A stretch of DNA of 64,000 nt from Leptolyngbya ohadii IS1 (GTDB taxonomy: Bacteria; Cyanobacteriota; Cyanobacteriia; Elainellales; Elainellaceae): assembly GCF_002215035.1 (NCBI RefSeq), contig NZ_NKFP01000006.1, positions 1,190,530-1,254,529 on the forward strand. Direction: 5' to 3'. This document shows, piece by piece, positions 54,012-63,844 of the stretch. The translations under genes and the position numbers were made by a program. The notes beneath the pieces are model-generated. The model had not been told where the DNA came from and did no database searches. It saw only the letters and a list, made by a program, of their open reading frames with translations. Every line of letters starts with the position of its first letter. The first letter of the stretch is position 1.

Positions 54012-57000
54012 CTACTCACGAGAAAGACGCATCAACTCCACCACCCGCTGCATCGGAATCTCAATCCAATCCGGGCGGTTGCCCAGCTCATATCCCAGCT
54101 CGTACACCGATTTTTCGAGGAGATAGGCATCGAGGAGAATCTGCATTTCTGCGTAGGTGCGCGGCAGGAACGGCGCATGATCCACCCTTGCCAGATAGGA
54201 TTTGAGGAACGTGACGCTTGTCCAGGCACAGAAGAAGCTTGTCCACTCCTGCATGGCGGGCAGGGTTTCCGGGCGAATCAGTCCGGTCTCAATTTCGTGG
54301 CGCAGGGCAATCTGGGACGCATAGTAGAAAGATTGCAGCATTCCGGCAATGTCGCGCAGAGGCGATCGCTTCATGCGCCTTTCACTTAGAGGACGGGTGG
54401 GTTCGCCTTCAAAGTCCAGCACCACAAAGTCTTTGCCTGTGTACAGCACTTCCTCCAGATGATAGTTGCCGTGGCAGCGCATCCGCAGGGTACTAATGGG
54501 CTGATCGATCACCGATCGGAATCGGCTCAGCAGATGATCCCGATGGTTGAGGATTGCCTGTGCCTGAGGCTGTAGATTCTCTGGCAGCTGACTGATGTGC
54601 TTCTTCAGTTCCAGCAATACCTGACCCGCCTGGTTCCGCATGAACTGGTAGATCGATCGCTGATAAAAGGCAGTAAATTCCTCCGGCGTAAAACCAGAAT
54701 GACTTCCATCCGATGCTAGAGCCAGGTGCATTTCTGCTGTGCGCTTACCCAGAAGTTCGGCTGCCAGCAGATAGCCGCTCATGGTTTTCTGTGCCAGATT
54801 GGGCACTTCCTGGGTCAGGGCTTCCTCGATCGTGGGTGCTGGGAAGGTCAGCTTTATCTGATCCAGCGGCAGGGTGAGAATATTGTCAAACCAGTCGCGC
54901 ATCGAGTCGAGCGTATAGCTCCAGGCATCCCGTGCTTCGGGAATTAGCTTCAGCAGTAAGCCGATCGTCATCGGTTCAGCCCCTTTGCGCCGATACTCCA
55001 GCCAGCCTGCAACGGGCGCGAAGTTTTCCGCATTGGGTAAGCCGACGGATGCCGAAGTGCGGGTGAGAAACTGCCCGATCTCCAGGTCAGGGTTAATGCA
55101 CTGGTCGGTCTTGCGATACAGCTTCCAAATGAATCGATCGCCGTAGGACACGATCGCGTTACTGCGTTCGCCCCGCATCAGATGGGGTTCCAGATTGGAG
55201 TTCATGCCGGGATGGGCTGGGGTTGCCGCAATTTGGGCAAATGCCTCTGCCTGCACCGCAACAATATCTCCGGCAATGCCGCGAAACTGGGATTTGTGAT
55301 TGATTGCCGCCAGCGGAATTGACAAGAATTCTCGCTCATACAGCGCATCGTACAGCACCCCCGAACTATTTCTGCCCTCCAGGTAAACGATCGCCTGTCC
55401 CGGTTCTACGGTTCCTTCCGTATAGGCGATCGGCAGGACGCAGATTTCCGGCATTCCTTCCGTATAGTCGATTTTTGCCAGCAGCAGGTAATAGGGTGCC
55501 GGGGTGACGGGCGGATAGGGCGAATCCGAGAGTTCCAGGGGTGGTTCGATCGGGACGGCATCAATGATCGTGGCATTTTGGATCAGGCGTGCCTTGTTGC
55601 CAAACCAGGGGCAGCTTCGCAGGTAGGCGGGCAGAGCCGTTTCCAGGGATTTTCTTGCCTCGGCTTTGAGGACGACATCGCGCCAGTCTCCGTTGACAGC
55701 GATCGTAGCGGGCTGCTTCATTGGCTGGATGCCAACCTGATTCTGCGGCACCTGGATCGTGAACCAGAAGAAAGCGTGGGGTCCAAGGCTGAGGAAATAG
55801 GGCTTGTCGCCGATCGCCGGAAACTCGCTGCGCCCAAAGATTTCCACCGGAACCATGCCCTTAAAGGCAGACAGATCGAGTTCCACAGTCTGCACAAAGC
55901 GGGACAGGTTCGCAACGACGAGGATGTGCTCATCGTGATAGGTGCGCGTAAACGCCAGCACTTTGCGGTTTTCCGGATACAGCAGCTCAAAGGTTCCCCG
56001 TCCAAATGCCTGATGACGGCTGCGGATCGCCAGCAATCGCTTCATCCACCACCAGAGCGAATTCGGGTTTGCCCGCTGCGCCTCTACGTTCACCGTTTCG
56101 TAGTGGTATTCCGGGTCTACGATCGTCGGCAGATAAAGCTTCTGCGGATTGGCACGACTGAAGCCCGCATTGCGATCGCCGCTCCACTGCATCGGAGTTC
56201 GGACGCCGTTGCGATCGCCCAAATAGATATTGTCGCCCATGCCGATTTCATCGCCGTAGTACAGCACGGGTGTACCGGGCAGAGCCATCAGCAGACAGTT
56301 CATTAGCTCAATTCGCCGTCGGTTATTGCCGAGCAGGGGAGCCAGTCGCCGCCGGATGCCGAGGTTAATCCGCGCCTGGGGATCTTGAGCATAGACGCGA
56401 TACATATAGTCTCGGTCTTCATCGCTCACCATTTCCAGGGTCAACTCGTCGTGGTTTCGCAGGAACAGCGCCCACTGGCAGTTATCCGGGATTTGGGGCG
56501 TTTGCTGAAGGATATCGCTGATCGGAAAGCTGTCTTCCATTTGCAGCGACATAAACAGACGCGGCATCAGCGGGAAGTGGAAATTCATGTGGCACTCGTC
56601 GCCACGACCATAGTATTCCGCCGCGTCTTCGGGCCACTGGTTTGCCTCCGCCAGCAGCATCCGGTTGGGATACTTTTCGTCCACGTATTTCCGCAGCTTC
56701 TTCAGGAAGGCGTGGGTTTCGGGCAGGTTTTCGCAGATCGTCCCTTCTCGTTCGTAGAGATAGGGAATCGCGTCCAGGCGCATTCCGTCTACGCCCATGC
56801 TCAGCCAAAAGTCGGCAATGTCGAATAACGCCTGCTGTAGCTCTGGATGCTCGAAGTTGAGGTCGGGCTGGTGGGAATAGAAGCGATGCCAGTAGTAGGA
56901 CTGCGCTACCGGGTCCCACGTCCAGTTAGAAGGTTCAAAGTCCTTGAAGATAATCCGCACGCCCTTGTATTTCTGCGGATCGTCGCTCCACACATAGAAA

Positions 57001-57395
57001 TCCCGTTCTGGACTGCCGGGAGGTGCTTTGCGGGCACGCTGAAACCAGGGGTGCTGATCGGAAGTGTGGTTAATAATCAGCTCAATAATGACGCGAATGC
57101 CCCGCTGGTGAGCCGCATCGAGAAATTCCTGAAAGTCCTCCAGGTTGCCGTAGATCGGGTTAACGCTGGTGTAATCCGAAATATCGTAGCCGTCATCGCG
57201 CAGGGGCGAGGGGAAAAACGGCAGAATCCAGATAGCAGTCACACCCAAATCCTGGATGTAGTCCAGCTTTTCAGTCAATCCGCGAAAATCGCCGATGCCG
57301 TCGGCATCACTATCGCCAAACGCCCGCACGGGCACTTCGTAAATTACTGCGTCCTTAAACCAGAGGGGATCATCGTTGAGTGGTGTCTTTTGCAT
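54012..57395 (-). CDS. treS: trehalose synthase (maltose alpha-glucosyltransferase) fused to maltokinase
   Basis: Fusion protein of 1127 residues. The N-terminal GH13 domain (about 1-560) interconverts maltose and trehalose: WFKDAVIYEVPVRAFGD, the nucleophile in GMRLDAIPYL, acid/base in LLAEANQWPE, and NHDELTLEM. The C-terminal part (about 600-1120) is a Pep2-type maltokinase with MRCHGNYHLEEVLYTGKDFVVLDFEGEP as the phosphotransferase loop; it makes maltose-1-phosphate for glucan chain building by GlgE. The start is taken at ATG 57395 with AGGG 9 nt upstream. A terminator follows. malQ is divergent at 58287, forming a glucan/trehalose neighbourhood. Confidence 0.95.
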   Translation of the reverse strand: MQKTPLNDDPLWFKDAVIYEVPVRAFGDSDADGIGDFRGLTEKLDYIQDLGVTAIWILPFFPSPLRDDGYDISDYTSVNPIYGNLEDFQEFLDAAHQRGIRVIIELIINHTSDQHPWFQRARKAPPGSPERDFYVWSDDPQKYKGVRIIFKDFEPSNWTWDPVAQSYYWHRFYSHQPDLNFEHPELQQALFDIADFWLSMGVDGMRLDAIPYLYEREGTICENLPETHAFLKKLRKYVDEKYPNRMLLAEANQWPEDAAEYYGRGDECHMNFHFPLMPRLFMSLQMEDSFPISDILQQTPQIPDNCQWALFLRNHDELTLEMVSDEDRDYMYRVYAQDPQARINLGIRRRLAPLLGNNRRRIELMNCLLMALPGTPVLYYGDEIGMGDNIYLGDRNGVRTPMQWSGDRNAGFSRANPQKLYLPTIVDPEYHYETVNVEAQRANPNSLWWWMKRLLAIRSRHQAFGRGTFELLYPENRKVLAFTRTYHDEHILVVANLSRFVQTVELDLSAFKGMVPVEIFGRSEFPAIGDKPYFLSLGPHAFFWFTIQVPQNQVGIQPMKQPATIAVNGDWRDVVLKAEARKSLETALPAYLRSCPWFGNKARLIQNATIIDAVPIEPPLELSDSPYPPVTPAPYYLLLAKIDYTEGMPEICVLPIAYTEGTVEPGQAIVYLEGRNSSGVLYDALYEREFLSIPLAAINHKSQFRGIAGDIVAVQAEAFAQIAATPAHPGMNSNLEPHLMRGERSNAIVSYGDRFIWKLYRKTDQCINPDLEIGQFLTRTSASVGLPNAENFAPVAGWLEYRRKGAEPMTIGLLLKLIPEARDAWSYTLDSMRDWFDNILTLPLDQIKLTFPAPTIEEALTQEVPNLAQKTMSGYLLAAELLGKRTAEMHLALASDGSHSGFTPEEFTAFYQRSIYQFMRNQAGQVLLELKKHISQLPENLQPQAQAILNHRDHLLSRFRSVIDQPISTLRMRCHGNYHLEEVLYTGKDFVVLDFEGEPTRPLSERRMKRSPLRDIAGMLQSFYYASQIALRHEIETGLIRPETLPAMQEWTSFFCAWTSVTFLKSYLARVDHAPFLPRTYAEMQILLDAYLLEKSVYELGYELGNRPDWIEIPMQRVVELMRLSRE

Positions 57396-57469
57396 AGTGG
57401 GTTTCCCTAAAACCGATCGGCTGTTCGCTGGATTGTTTTCTTCTCTCTGCGGTCTGTGCAACCTGAAAT

Positions 57470-57519
57470 TTGAGCACCTGATCTTGAGCACTTGATCTTG
57501 AGCACCTGATCTTGAGCAA
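57470..57519. repeat. 14-bp tandem repeat TTGAGCACYTGATC
   Basis: 3.6 nearly exact copies, about 75 bp upstream of the treS fusion start. Confidence 0.95.
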
Positions 57520-57829
57520 GATGGGCGTGACGCTCACCCTCTCGATCGATTGTGCCAATTGCAAGCTCGCTCTCAGTCCCACAAAAGGAAGAGAGCTGAA
57601 CAATCTATCAAGAAATCAGAATGAATTCAGGGGGGTGAACGGTCAAAAACCACGAAATGGTGTAGATGCGATACAGTTGTCAGGCATTTTGCGAGACAGT
57701 TCTGGAGCAGTCGCTCCAAAGGTTCCTATTCAAGCGTAGTTGAATCGATCGAGTTGTGGGAGGGATCACTGACACGAGGGGAAAGGGGGTGTCGGTTAGA
57801 TGGGTGAAAACCTGCAAGATCTCCCTATC

Positions 57830-57852
57830 TCCCCTTGAGAAGGGGGAACCGA
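57830..57852. repeat. dispersed TCCCCTTGAGAAGGGGGAACCGA element
   Basis: A palindromic member of the CCCCC/GGGGG family, in reverse orientation to the copy at 52829. Confidence 0.65.
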
Positions 57853-58286
57853 ACCCTTCGGGCGAATTGCTTGTATCAAATAATTTGAATATCAAATAAT
57901 CTGAATGAAACCCTTCCCTGGCGCAGGTTCAAAACCCGATCGTTTAACCCACGCGACCTGATGCGACCATTCTAGAAACGGAAATTTTGTTTCCCATAGA
58001 ACAAGTCATGAATTTTACCGTAACTTTGTAAATTCTTTCCGTAGAATTCTCGGTATCCTCACAAATTTCGCCTTTACACACCGCGAATCCACTGGCTAGG
58101 CTGGTATTTTGCTGATGACCCTGAGCAAAGTTTGGCTTCATTCCAGACCTCACATTATTCCAGATATCCATTCCAGACATAAATCGCCTCAGGTAGGAGG
58201 AAATTTCCAGTCCCACCCCCTACAATCGGGTCATTTGTCGCTCACCATTCAAGTAAACCCCCGTTGCTAGCAGAAAGGAAAATACT

Positions 58287-59804
58287 GTGACTTTTCAACG
58301 CGCCAGTGGTATTCTGCTCCACCCTACCTGCCTTCCCGGTCGCTTTGGCATTGGCGATTTAGGACGATCGGCTTACGAGTTTATCGATTTTCTGGAGCGC
58401 AGCGGACAAAAGCTGTGGCAGGTGCTTCCCCTGGGACCTACCGGGGACGAACATTCGCCCTACATCATGAACTTCAGTGCCTTTGCCGGAAATCCGCTGA
58501 TGATCAGTCTGGAGACCCTGGCAGAGGAAGGCTTACTGGATGCCGATCAGCTCCAGCCCATTGGGGAATCGGGCGAACCGGGCTACGGACGAGTCGATTT
58601 CGATCGCGTCATTCCGGTCAAGTACGGCTACCTGAAGCAGGCATTCGATCGCTTCACGCAAAAACTCGAAAAGGAGCCAAACCCCGAATACGAGCAGTTT
58701 TGTCAGGAGCAAGCCTGGTGGCTGGATGATTTCGTCCTGTTTATGGCGCTATTGGAAGAGAACGGCGGCAAGCCCTGGAGTCAGTGGGAAAGATCGATCG
58801 CCCGTCGTGACCCGGAAGCGTTGAGAACCAAAAGCCTGGAACTGAAGGACAGCATCGCCTTCCAGAAATTCATGCAGTTCCAGTTCTTTGAACAGTGGCG
58901 CAAATTGCGGGCTTATGCGAACAGCAAAGGCATTCAGATCGTCGGTGACGTTTCGATCTACGTCTGCCACAACAGTTCGGATGTCTGGTCGAGTCCGGAA
59001 ACCTTTAAGCTCAACCCGGAAACCCTTGAGTCTGCCTATATCGCGGGAGTCCCGCCGGACTACTTCAGCGCCACCGGACAGCTCTGGGGCAACCCCGTGT
59101 ACGACTGGGATCAGATTGAAAGCACGAATTTCGCGTGGTGGATTGCGCGATTCAAGGCAACCCTGCTGTACGTGGATATCGTTCGCATCGACCACTTCCG
59201 GGGCTTCGAGGCGTACTGGGAAGTGCCCGCAGGCGAAACCACGGCGATTAACGGCAAATGGGTGAAAGGCCCGGACGCCAAATTCTTTGAGGCACTGAAT
59301 GCAGCAGTTGGTTCCCTCCCCGTCATGGCGGAGGATCTGGGCATCATCACCCCCGAAGTGGAGGAACTGCGCGATCGCTTTGACTTCCCCGGAATGCGAA
59401 TCCTCCAGTTTGCCTTTGGCGGCGGCTCCGACAATGCCTACCTGCCCCACCACTACATTCCCAACTGCGTCGTCTATCCCGGTACCCACGACAACGATAC
59501 GACGATCGGCTGGTGGCAGAAAGCGAGCGATCACGAAAGGCAGTTTGTTGCTAAATACTGGGGCTACGCCAAGCCGGAGGATATCAAGGAAATTAACTGG
59601 CTGTTTGCCTCGGCGGCTCTCTTCTCCGTTGCGGATCTGGCAATCCTGTCCCTTCAGGATGTTTTGGGACTGGACAACCGCGCCCGCATGAACGATCCCA
59701 GTACCAACATTGGACAATGGCGCTGGCGATACACCGATTCTGCTCTGCTGACGCAGGAAATTAGCGATCGGCTGCGGCAACTGACGGAGCTATATAGCCG
59801 CTAG
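58287..59804 (+). CDS. malQ: 4-alpha-glucanotransferase (amylomaltase)
   Basis: GH77 enzyme of 505 residues that transfers glucan segments between maltodextrins during glycogen turnover. Signatures are RASGILLHPTCLPGRFGIGDLG, HSPYIMNFSAFAGNP, the nucleophile region VDIVRIDHFRGFEAYW, the acid/base MAEDLG and YPGTHDNDTTIGWW. The start is GTG 58287 with AGGAAA 7 nt upstream. It is divergent from the treS-maltokinase fusion, whose product could share maltose. Confidence 0.96.
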   Translation: MTFQRASGILLHPTCLPGRFGIGDLGRSAYEFIDFLERSGQKLWQVLPLGPTGDEHSPYIMNFSAFAGNPLMISLETLAEEGLLDADQLQPIGESGEPGYGRVDFDRVIPVKYGYLKQAFDRFTQKLEKEPNPEYEQFCQEQAWWLDDFVLFMALLEENGGKPWSQWERSIARRDPEALRTKSLELKDSIAFQKFMQFQFFEQWRKLRAYANSKGIQIVGDVSIYVCHNSSDVWSSPETFKLNPETLESAYIAGVPPDYFSATGQLWGNPVYDWDQIESTNFAWWIARFKATLLYVDIVRIDHFRGFEAYWEVPAGETTAINGKWVKGPDAKFFEALNAAVGSLPVMAEDLGIITPEVEELRDRFDFPGMRILQFAFGGGSDNAYLPHHYIPNCVVYPGTHDNDTTIGWWQKASDHERQFVAKYWGYAKPEDIKEINWLFASAALFSVADLAILSLQDVLGLDNRARMNDPSTNIGQWRWRYTDSALLTQEISDRLRQLTELYSR

Positions 59805-60317
59805 AGACTGCCTGTAATTGAAAACAAACTGAAGCCAGGCTGAGAATTAACAAACTGAAAATAAATTGTGTTCGGCTGGACATCCGATCGCGCATTTGAC
59901 TGAGCATCTAGCTTGGCTCATGCCGGGAGTCCATGCCGATTTTTTGTTGTCTGCCCACAAACCGCTTGAGGAAGGAAAATTCGTGCAGGAAAGTGGGGGC
60001 TGCGGAGGTTAAAGCTGGGGCAAACTTGATGGTACTCTTTAGCAACAAATTGACTGAGTGACTTGGGCTTCTCTCCATTAAGTTGCAGGTTCTAGCGTAT
60101 CAAAATTCCTGGAGCCATTATTCGATCTGGCTTCCCTAAAACTCAGTCCGGTCTCCTATTCAGAATCTTTCTGAAAAACTTGCTCAATTAGATGAGAATG
60201 AGTTGCAATAAGTGTACAATGAGTCCTCAGCAGCGAAAACAAGCCGCGCTCGATGGGTCAGGCACCTGCTGCAAGCATCAGATCTCTGGATACTCTTTTG
60301 ACTTGATTCGACTTGAT
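59805..60317. other. intergenic region malQ/futA
   Basis: About 510 bp without a supported gene. It must contain the futA promoter; a weak Fur-box-like sequence lies at 60194-60208. A direct repeat CTTGATTCGACTTGAT lies just before the futA start. Confidence 0.5.
60194..60208 (+). promoter_or_regulatory. candidate Fur box upstream of futA
   Basis: TGAGAATGAGTTGCA matches the 7-1-7 Fur pattern TGATAAT-N-ATTATCA at about 10 of 14 positions, about 110 bp upstream of futA. Iron-uptake genes of cyanobacteria are usually Fur-regulated. The match is weak. Confidence 0.3.
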
Positions 60318-61403
60318 ATGAACAAAATTACGCGACGGGCTTTTCTGTGTGGGAGTGCTGCAACGGCAGCTGTAGCGATCGGTCAGGCGGGCAAAGCTAG
60401 GGCACAGTCTTCTTTAACTCAGTCCCCTGTGATTCGCGTCGCCCAGTCTCAGCAAGTTTTAAACCTTTATTCTGCGCGGCACTACGACACCGATACCGCC
60501 CTCTACGACAGCTTTACTGCCAGGACGGGCATCCGGGTCAACCTGATCGAAGCGGAAGCCGATGCCCTAATCGAGCGGATTAAAAGCGAAGGGGCAAACA
60601 GTCCTGCCGATGTGCTGATCACGGTGGATGCAGGCAGACTTTGGCGAGCAGAGCAGGATGGACTCTTCCAGCCAATTAACTCCCAGGCGATCAGCCAAGC
60701 AGTTCCGGCAAATCTGCGCCATCCGGACGGACTGTGGGTAGGACTCTCGAAGCGGGCGCGGGTGATCATGTATGACAAAACAAAGGTGAACCCGGCAGAG
60801 CTTTCCACCTACGAGGCGCTGGCAGACGAGAAATGGCGCGGACAAATTCTGGTGCGCTCCTCCAGCCATGTTTACAACCAATCCCTAGTCGGTTCGCTGC
60901 TACAAGCCACAGACGCTAACCGAACCGAAGCCTGGGCGCGGGGTGTTGTCGCTAACTTTGCCCGTCAGCCGGAAGGCAACGATACGGCGCAAATTAAAGC
61001 CTGTGCTGCGGGAGTTGGTTCGATCGCCATTGTGAACACTTACTATCTGCCGCGCCTCGCGAAGTCCGAAGATCCGGCAGAAAGGGCTGTTGCGGAAAAG
61101 ATTGGCGTTTTCTTCCCGAATCAGCGCGATCGGGGAACCCATGTGAATATCAGCGGGGGTGGGGTGCTGAAGACGGCTCCGAACCGGGAAGCGGCAGTGC
61201 AATTCCTGGAGCATCTGGTCAGCCGCGAGTCGCAGGCAGTTTTTGCCAGAAGCAACAATGAGTATCCCGTTGTGGAAGGCGTTGAGCTAGACTCCGTTCT
61301 GGCAAGCTACGGCAGATTCCGCGATGATGCGGTCAATGCCAGCATTTTTGGGCGCAACAACCCAGAAGCGCTGCAAATCATGGATCGGGCAGGCTGGCAG
61401 TAG
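60318..61403 (+). CDS. futA: ferric-iron ABC transporter substrate-binding protein
   Basis: Periplasmic iron-binding protein of 361 residues. A twin-arginine signal ([17 protein letters not shown]) begins at residue 6. Iron ligands of Synechocystis FutA can be matched: His55 and Tyr56 (ARHYDTD), Tyr186 (HVYNQ) and Tyr242/Tyr243 (NTYYLPRL). It delivers Fe(III) to the FutB/FutC transporter or acts on intracellular iron as reported for FutA1. The permease and ATPase genes are not adjacent, as in other cyanobacteria. The start is taken at ATG 60318 to place the Tat motif at the N-terminus. Confidence 0.94.
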   Translation: MNKITRRAFLCGSAATAAVAIGQAGKARAQSSLTQSPVIRVAQSQQVLNLYSARHYDTDTALYDSFTARTGIRVNLIEAEADALIERIKSEGANSPADVLITVDAGRLWRAEQDGLFQPINSQAISQAVPANLRHPDGLWVGLSKRARVIMYDKTKVNPAELSTYEALADEKWRGQILVRSSSHVYNQSLVGSLLQATDANRTEAWARGVVANFARQPEGNDTAQIKACAAGVGSIAIVNTYYLPRLAKSEDPAERAVAEKIGVFFPNQRDRGTHVNISGGGVLKTAPNREAAVQFLEHLVSRESQAVFARSNNEYPVVEGVELDSVLASYGRFRDDAVNASIFGRNNPEALQIMDRAGWQ

Positions 61404-61523
61404 TTTAATTCCTGGATTAGCTGCACCGATTCGGTGATGGCTTGAGCAATGGTTTGAGCAATGGTTTGAGAGATTGGTGGGCAAGGCTCACCCTGCAAAA
61501 TTCGATCGTTTCTCAGAGCCACG

Positions 61524-61555
61524 TCCCTCTCCTGGTTAGGCGGAGGGATTTTTTT
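61524..61555 (+). terminator. intrinsic terminator after futA
   Basis: CCCTCTCC-TGGTTA-GGCGGAGGG (with one mismatch) followed by a run of seven T after one A. Confidence 0.8.
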
Positions 61556-61564
61556 GCATTCCCG

Positions 61565-62002
61565 CTAACGGAAGCCTTCGACATATTGCTTGAGTTCTCT
61601 TGCCATGCGGCGTAAGCCCTGCTGCTGATCCTGACGCAAAAATAGCAGAAACACAGGCGTCACAGCCCCGGACAGGTTCTCCTGCTGAATGTATTTTGTT
61701 CGCTGGCGATCGACCTGCTGCAATTCAAAGATGCTTTCGCTACGAAAGCCAGGAGCGGTGTAAATCCAGCGCAGACAGGTTTCCGGCTGCAAGAGCGTAA
61801 TGCGCGGCTCAAATTCCGTTTCGCTTTCTTCTCGGATTCGCCGCAGCGAGAGATGGACTTTTCTCCCCTGGATAAACGGCTTTTGGGGATTGCGATCGTA
61901 CAAAAACGTATTCCAGTACAGCCATTTCTCCTTGCTAATCAGGGCTTGCCAAACAAATGACTTGGGCGCATTGATTTCAATTTCGGTGTAGAGGCTGGGC
62001 AT
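61565..62002 (-). CDS. SRPBCC family (polyketide cyclase-like) protein
   Basis: Protein of 145 residues with the START-like fold. The typical beginning EIEINAPKSFVWQALISKEKWLYWN and the segment VHLSLR...ITLLQPETCLRWIYTAPG match the SRPBCC superfamily, and the C-terminal helix is QQGLRRMARELKQYVEG. These proteins bind hydrophobic ligands in a deep pocket; the ligand here is unknown. A 16-bp tandem array lies just upstream of its start. It is convergent with futA. Confidence 0.85.
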   Translation of the reverse strand: MPSLYTEIEINAPKSFVWQALISKEKWLYWNTFLYDRNPQKPFIQGRKVHLSLRRIREESETEFEPRITLLQPETCLRWIYTAPGFRSESIFELQQVDRQRTKYIQQENLSGAVTPVFLLFLRQDQQQGLRRMARELKQYVEGFR

Positions 62003-62342
62003 AGAAACCGGAGTGCAGGTTGAATGTGCCAGGATGCAGGTATATCAGAATGCAGGTATATCAGAATGCAGGTATATCAGAATACAATTTAGCGGGCGGG
62101 ATGCTCTTTAGACTGGGCATAAATCTCGCCAGGAACTAATATTTCAATACCGCTGGATTCGAGATTTCTATCGTTCCCTTCAACCTGCCAATAAGGTGCT
62201 AATTCGCCGCAAATCCGAGATTTAAGTTACGACATTCAATTCTGCGATCCACTTCCAGCGACGCCCATTCAGCTGCTTATCGTCGCCGCCAGCATAGTCA
62301 TTTCCATACAGCCACTTACATACAGGAGCATTTGGCAATCCC
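62003..62342. other. intergenic region SRPBCC/malic enzyme
   Basis: Divergent gap of 340 bp with a 16-bp tandem array (62034-62081) beside the SRPBCC start. The remaining 260 bp is unique and should hold the malic enzyme promoter. Confidence 0.6.
62034..62081. repeat. 16-bp tandem repeat ATGCAGGTATATCAGA
   Basis: Three exact consecutive copies, about 30 bp upstream of the SRPBCC gene. Confidence 0.97.
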
Positions 62343-63734
62343 ATGGTCAGTCTGACACCCAACCCTAGCTATAGTTTAACGATTCGGATTCAGTTACCCA
62401 ATATGGCGGGAACACTGGCTCCAGTCATTCAGGCGATCGCCGCAGCAGGCGGAAACATTGGGCAGATTGACTTGATGGAGGCAAACCGCAAAACGCTGAT
62501 CCGGGAAATCACGATCGATGCGTCGAGTACGGAACATTCCCAGGCGATCGTGCAGGCGATTAAGGAAGTTCAGGGAATTAAGGTGCTGGATGTCTACGAT
62601 CGCACGTTTAGTTTGCATCAGGGCGGCAAAATCAGCGTCCAGAGCAAGATCTCCCTGAAGCGGCAGAGCGATCTGGCAATTGCCTATACTCCCGGTGTGG
62701 CGCGGATCTGTACGGCGATCGCCCAGCAGCCAGAGCGGGTGTACGAACTGACGATTAAAAGCAATACGGTGGCAATCGTGACGGATGGCAGCGCCGTTTT
62801 GGGACTGGGGAATCTGGGGGCAGCGGGTGCCCTGCCCGTGATGGAAGGGAAGGCAATGCTGTTCAAGGAATTTGCCGGAATCGATGCCTTTCCCATCTGC
62901 CTGGCAACCCAGGATGTGGAGGAAATTGTCCAGGCGGTCAAGCATATCGCCCCGGTGTTTGGCGGCGTCAACCTGGAGGACATCAGCGCTCCCCGCTGCT
63001 TTGAAATCGAAGCCCGTCTGAAGCAGGAACTTGATATTCCCGTGTTTCACGATGACCAGCACGGTACGGCGATCGTCACCCTGGCAGCGATGCTGAATGC
63101 GCTGAAACTGGTCGGCAAGTCGATCGAGCAGGTGCGAATTGTGATCAATGGAGCTGGAGCCGCCGGAATTGCGATCGCCCAGCTTTTAAAAACCGCAGGC
63201 GCAAAGACGATTGTGCTGTGCGACTCTCGTGGCATTCTCTCAACCAGCCGGACGGATCTGAATGACCAGAAGCGCAAATTTGCCGTCGCCGAAAGCGGAC
63301 TGCTGGCGGATGCAATGGTAAACGCGGATGTGTTTCTGGGGGTCAGCGCACCGGGCGTTGTGAGCGTAGACATGGTGAAATCGATGGCAAAAGACCCGAT
63401 CGTCTTTGCAATGGCGAACCCGATTCCTGAAATTCAGCCGGAGCTAGTCACGGATCTGGTGGCAGTAATGGCAACCGGACGCAGCGACTACCCCAACCAG
63501 ATTAATAACGTGCTGGCATTCCCTGGCGTATTTCGCGGCACCCTCGACTGTCGCGCCAAAACCATGACCACCGGAATGTTTTTAGAGGCGGCAAAGGCGA
63601 TCGCTTCCCTGGTCAACCCTGAGGATTTGAATCAGGAACATATTGTGCCCTCGGTGTTTGACGATCGGATTGCGATTTCGGTGGCGGCAGCAGTCCGGGA
63701 TGCGGCACGGGCGGAGGGCATTGCCCAGGCTTAG
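62343..63734 (+). CDS. NAD(P)-dependent malic enzyme with N-terminal ACT domain
   Basis: Enzyme of 463 residues oxidatively decarboxylating malate to pyruvate and CO2. The first about 80 residues form an ACT domain (TIRIQLPNMAGTLAPVIQAIAAAGGNIGQID), a small-ligand regulatory module. The catalytic part shows YTPGVARIC, VTDGSAVLGLGNLGAAGALPVMEGK, FHDDQHGTAIVTLAAMLNAL, and the nucleotide loop INGAGAAGIAIAQLL. The ACT fusion suggests allosteric control; the effector is unknown. ATG 62343 lies at the family start. Confidence 0.95.
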   Translation: MVSLTPNPSYSLTIRIQLPNMAGTLAPVIQAIAAAGGNIGQIDLMEANRKTLIREITIDASSTEHSQAIVQAIKEVQGIKVLDVYDRTFSLHQGGKISVQSKISLKRQSDLAIAYTPGVARICTAIAQQPERVYELTIKSNTVAIVTDGSAVLGLGNLGAAGALPVMEGKAMLFKEFAGIDAFPICLATQDVEEIVQAVKHIAPVFGGVNLEDISAPRCFEIEARLKQELDIPVFHDDQHGTAIVTLAAMLNALKLVGKSIEQVRIVINGAGAAGIAIAQLLKTAGAKTIVLCDSRGILSTSRTDLNDQKRKFAVAESGLLADAMVNADVFLGVSAPGVVSVDMVKSMAKDPIVFAMANPIPEIQPELVTDLVAVMATGRSDYPNQINNVLAFPGVFRGTLDCRAKTMTTGMFLEAAKAIASLVNPEDLNQEHIVPSVFDDRIAISVAAAVRDAARAEGIAQA

Positions 63735-63844
63735 ACGGTTCACGACTGTCCAGGGCTATCCGCGACTATTCGCAGGACTGACCGCAGGCACTCGCAACTT
63801 GTTAGAATGGCAAAGCTCGATCAGAACCTTGTCAACTCATTTCT

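Larger units (their letters stand above)
57396..58286. other. divergent intergenic region treS/malQ
   Basis: About 890 bp. It contains a 14-bp tandem repeat (57470-57519), one CCCC/GGGG palindrome (57830-57852), and a direct repeat TATCAAATAATYTGAAT (57873-57904). No gene is supported; the promoters of both glucan genes should be here. Confidence 0.65.

Noticed and set aside
57944-58216. 90-codon minus-strand frame in the treS/malQ gap.
   Set aside because: No family resemblance, no ribosome binding site, and a composition like non-coding DNA.
58749-59780. Long (343-codon) minus-strand frame.
   Set aside because: It is antisense to malQ and shows no recognisable motifs.
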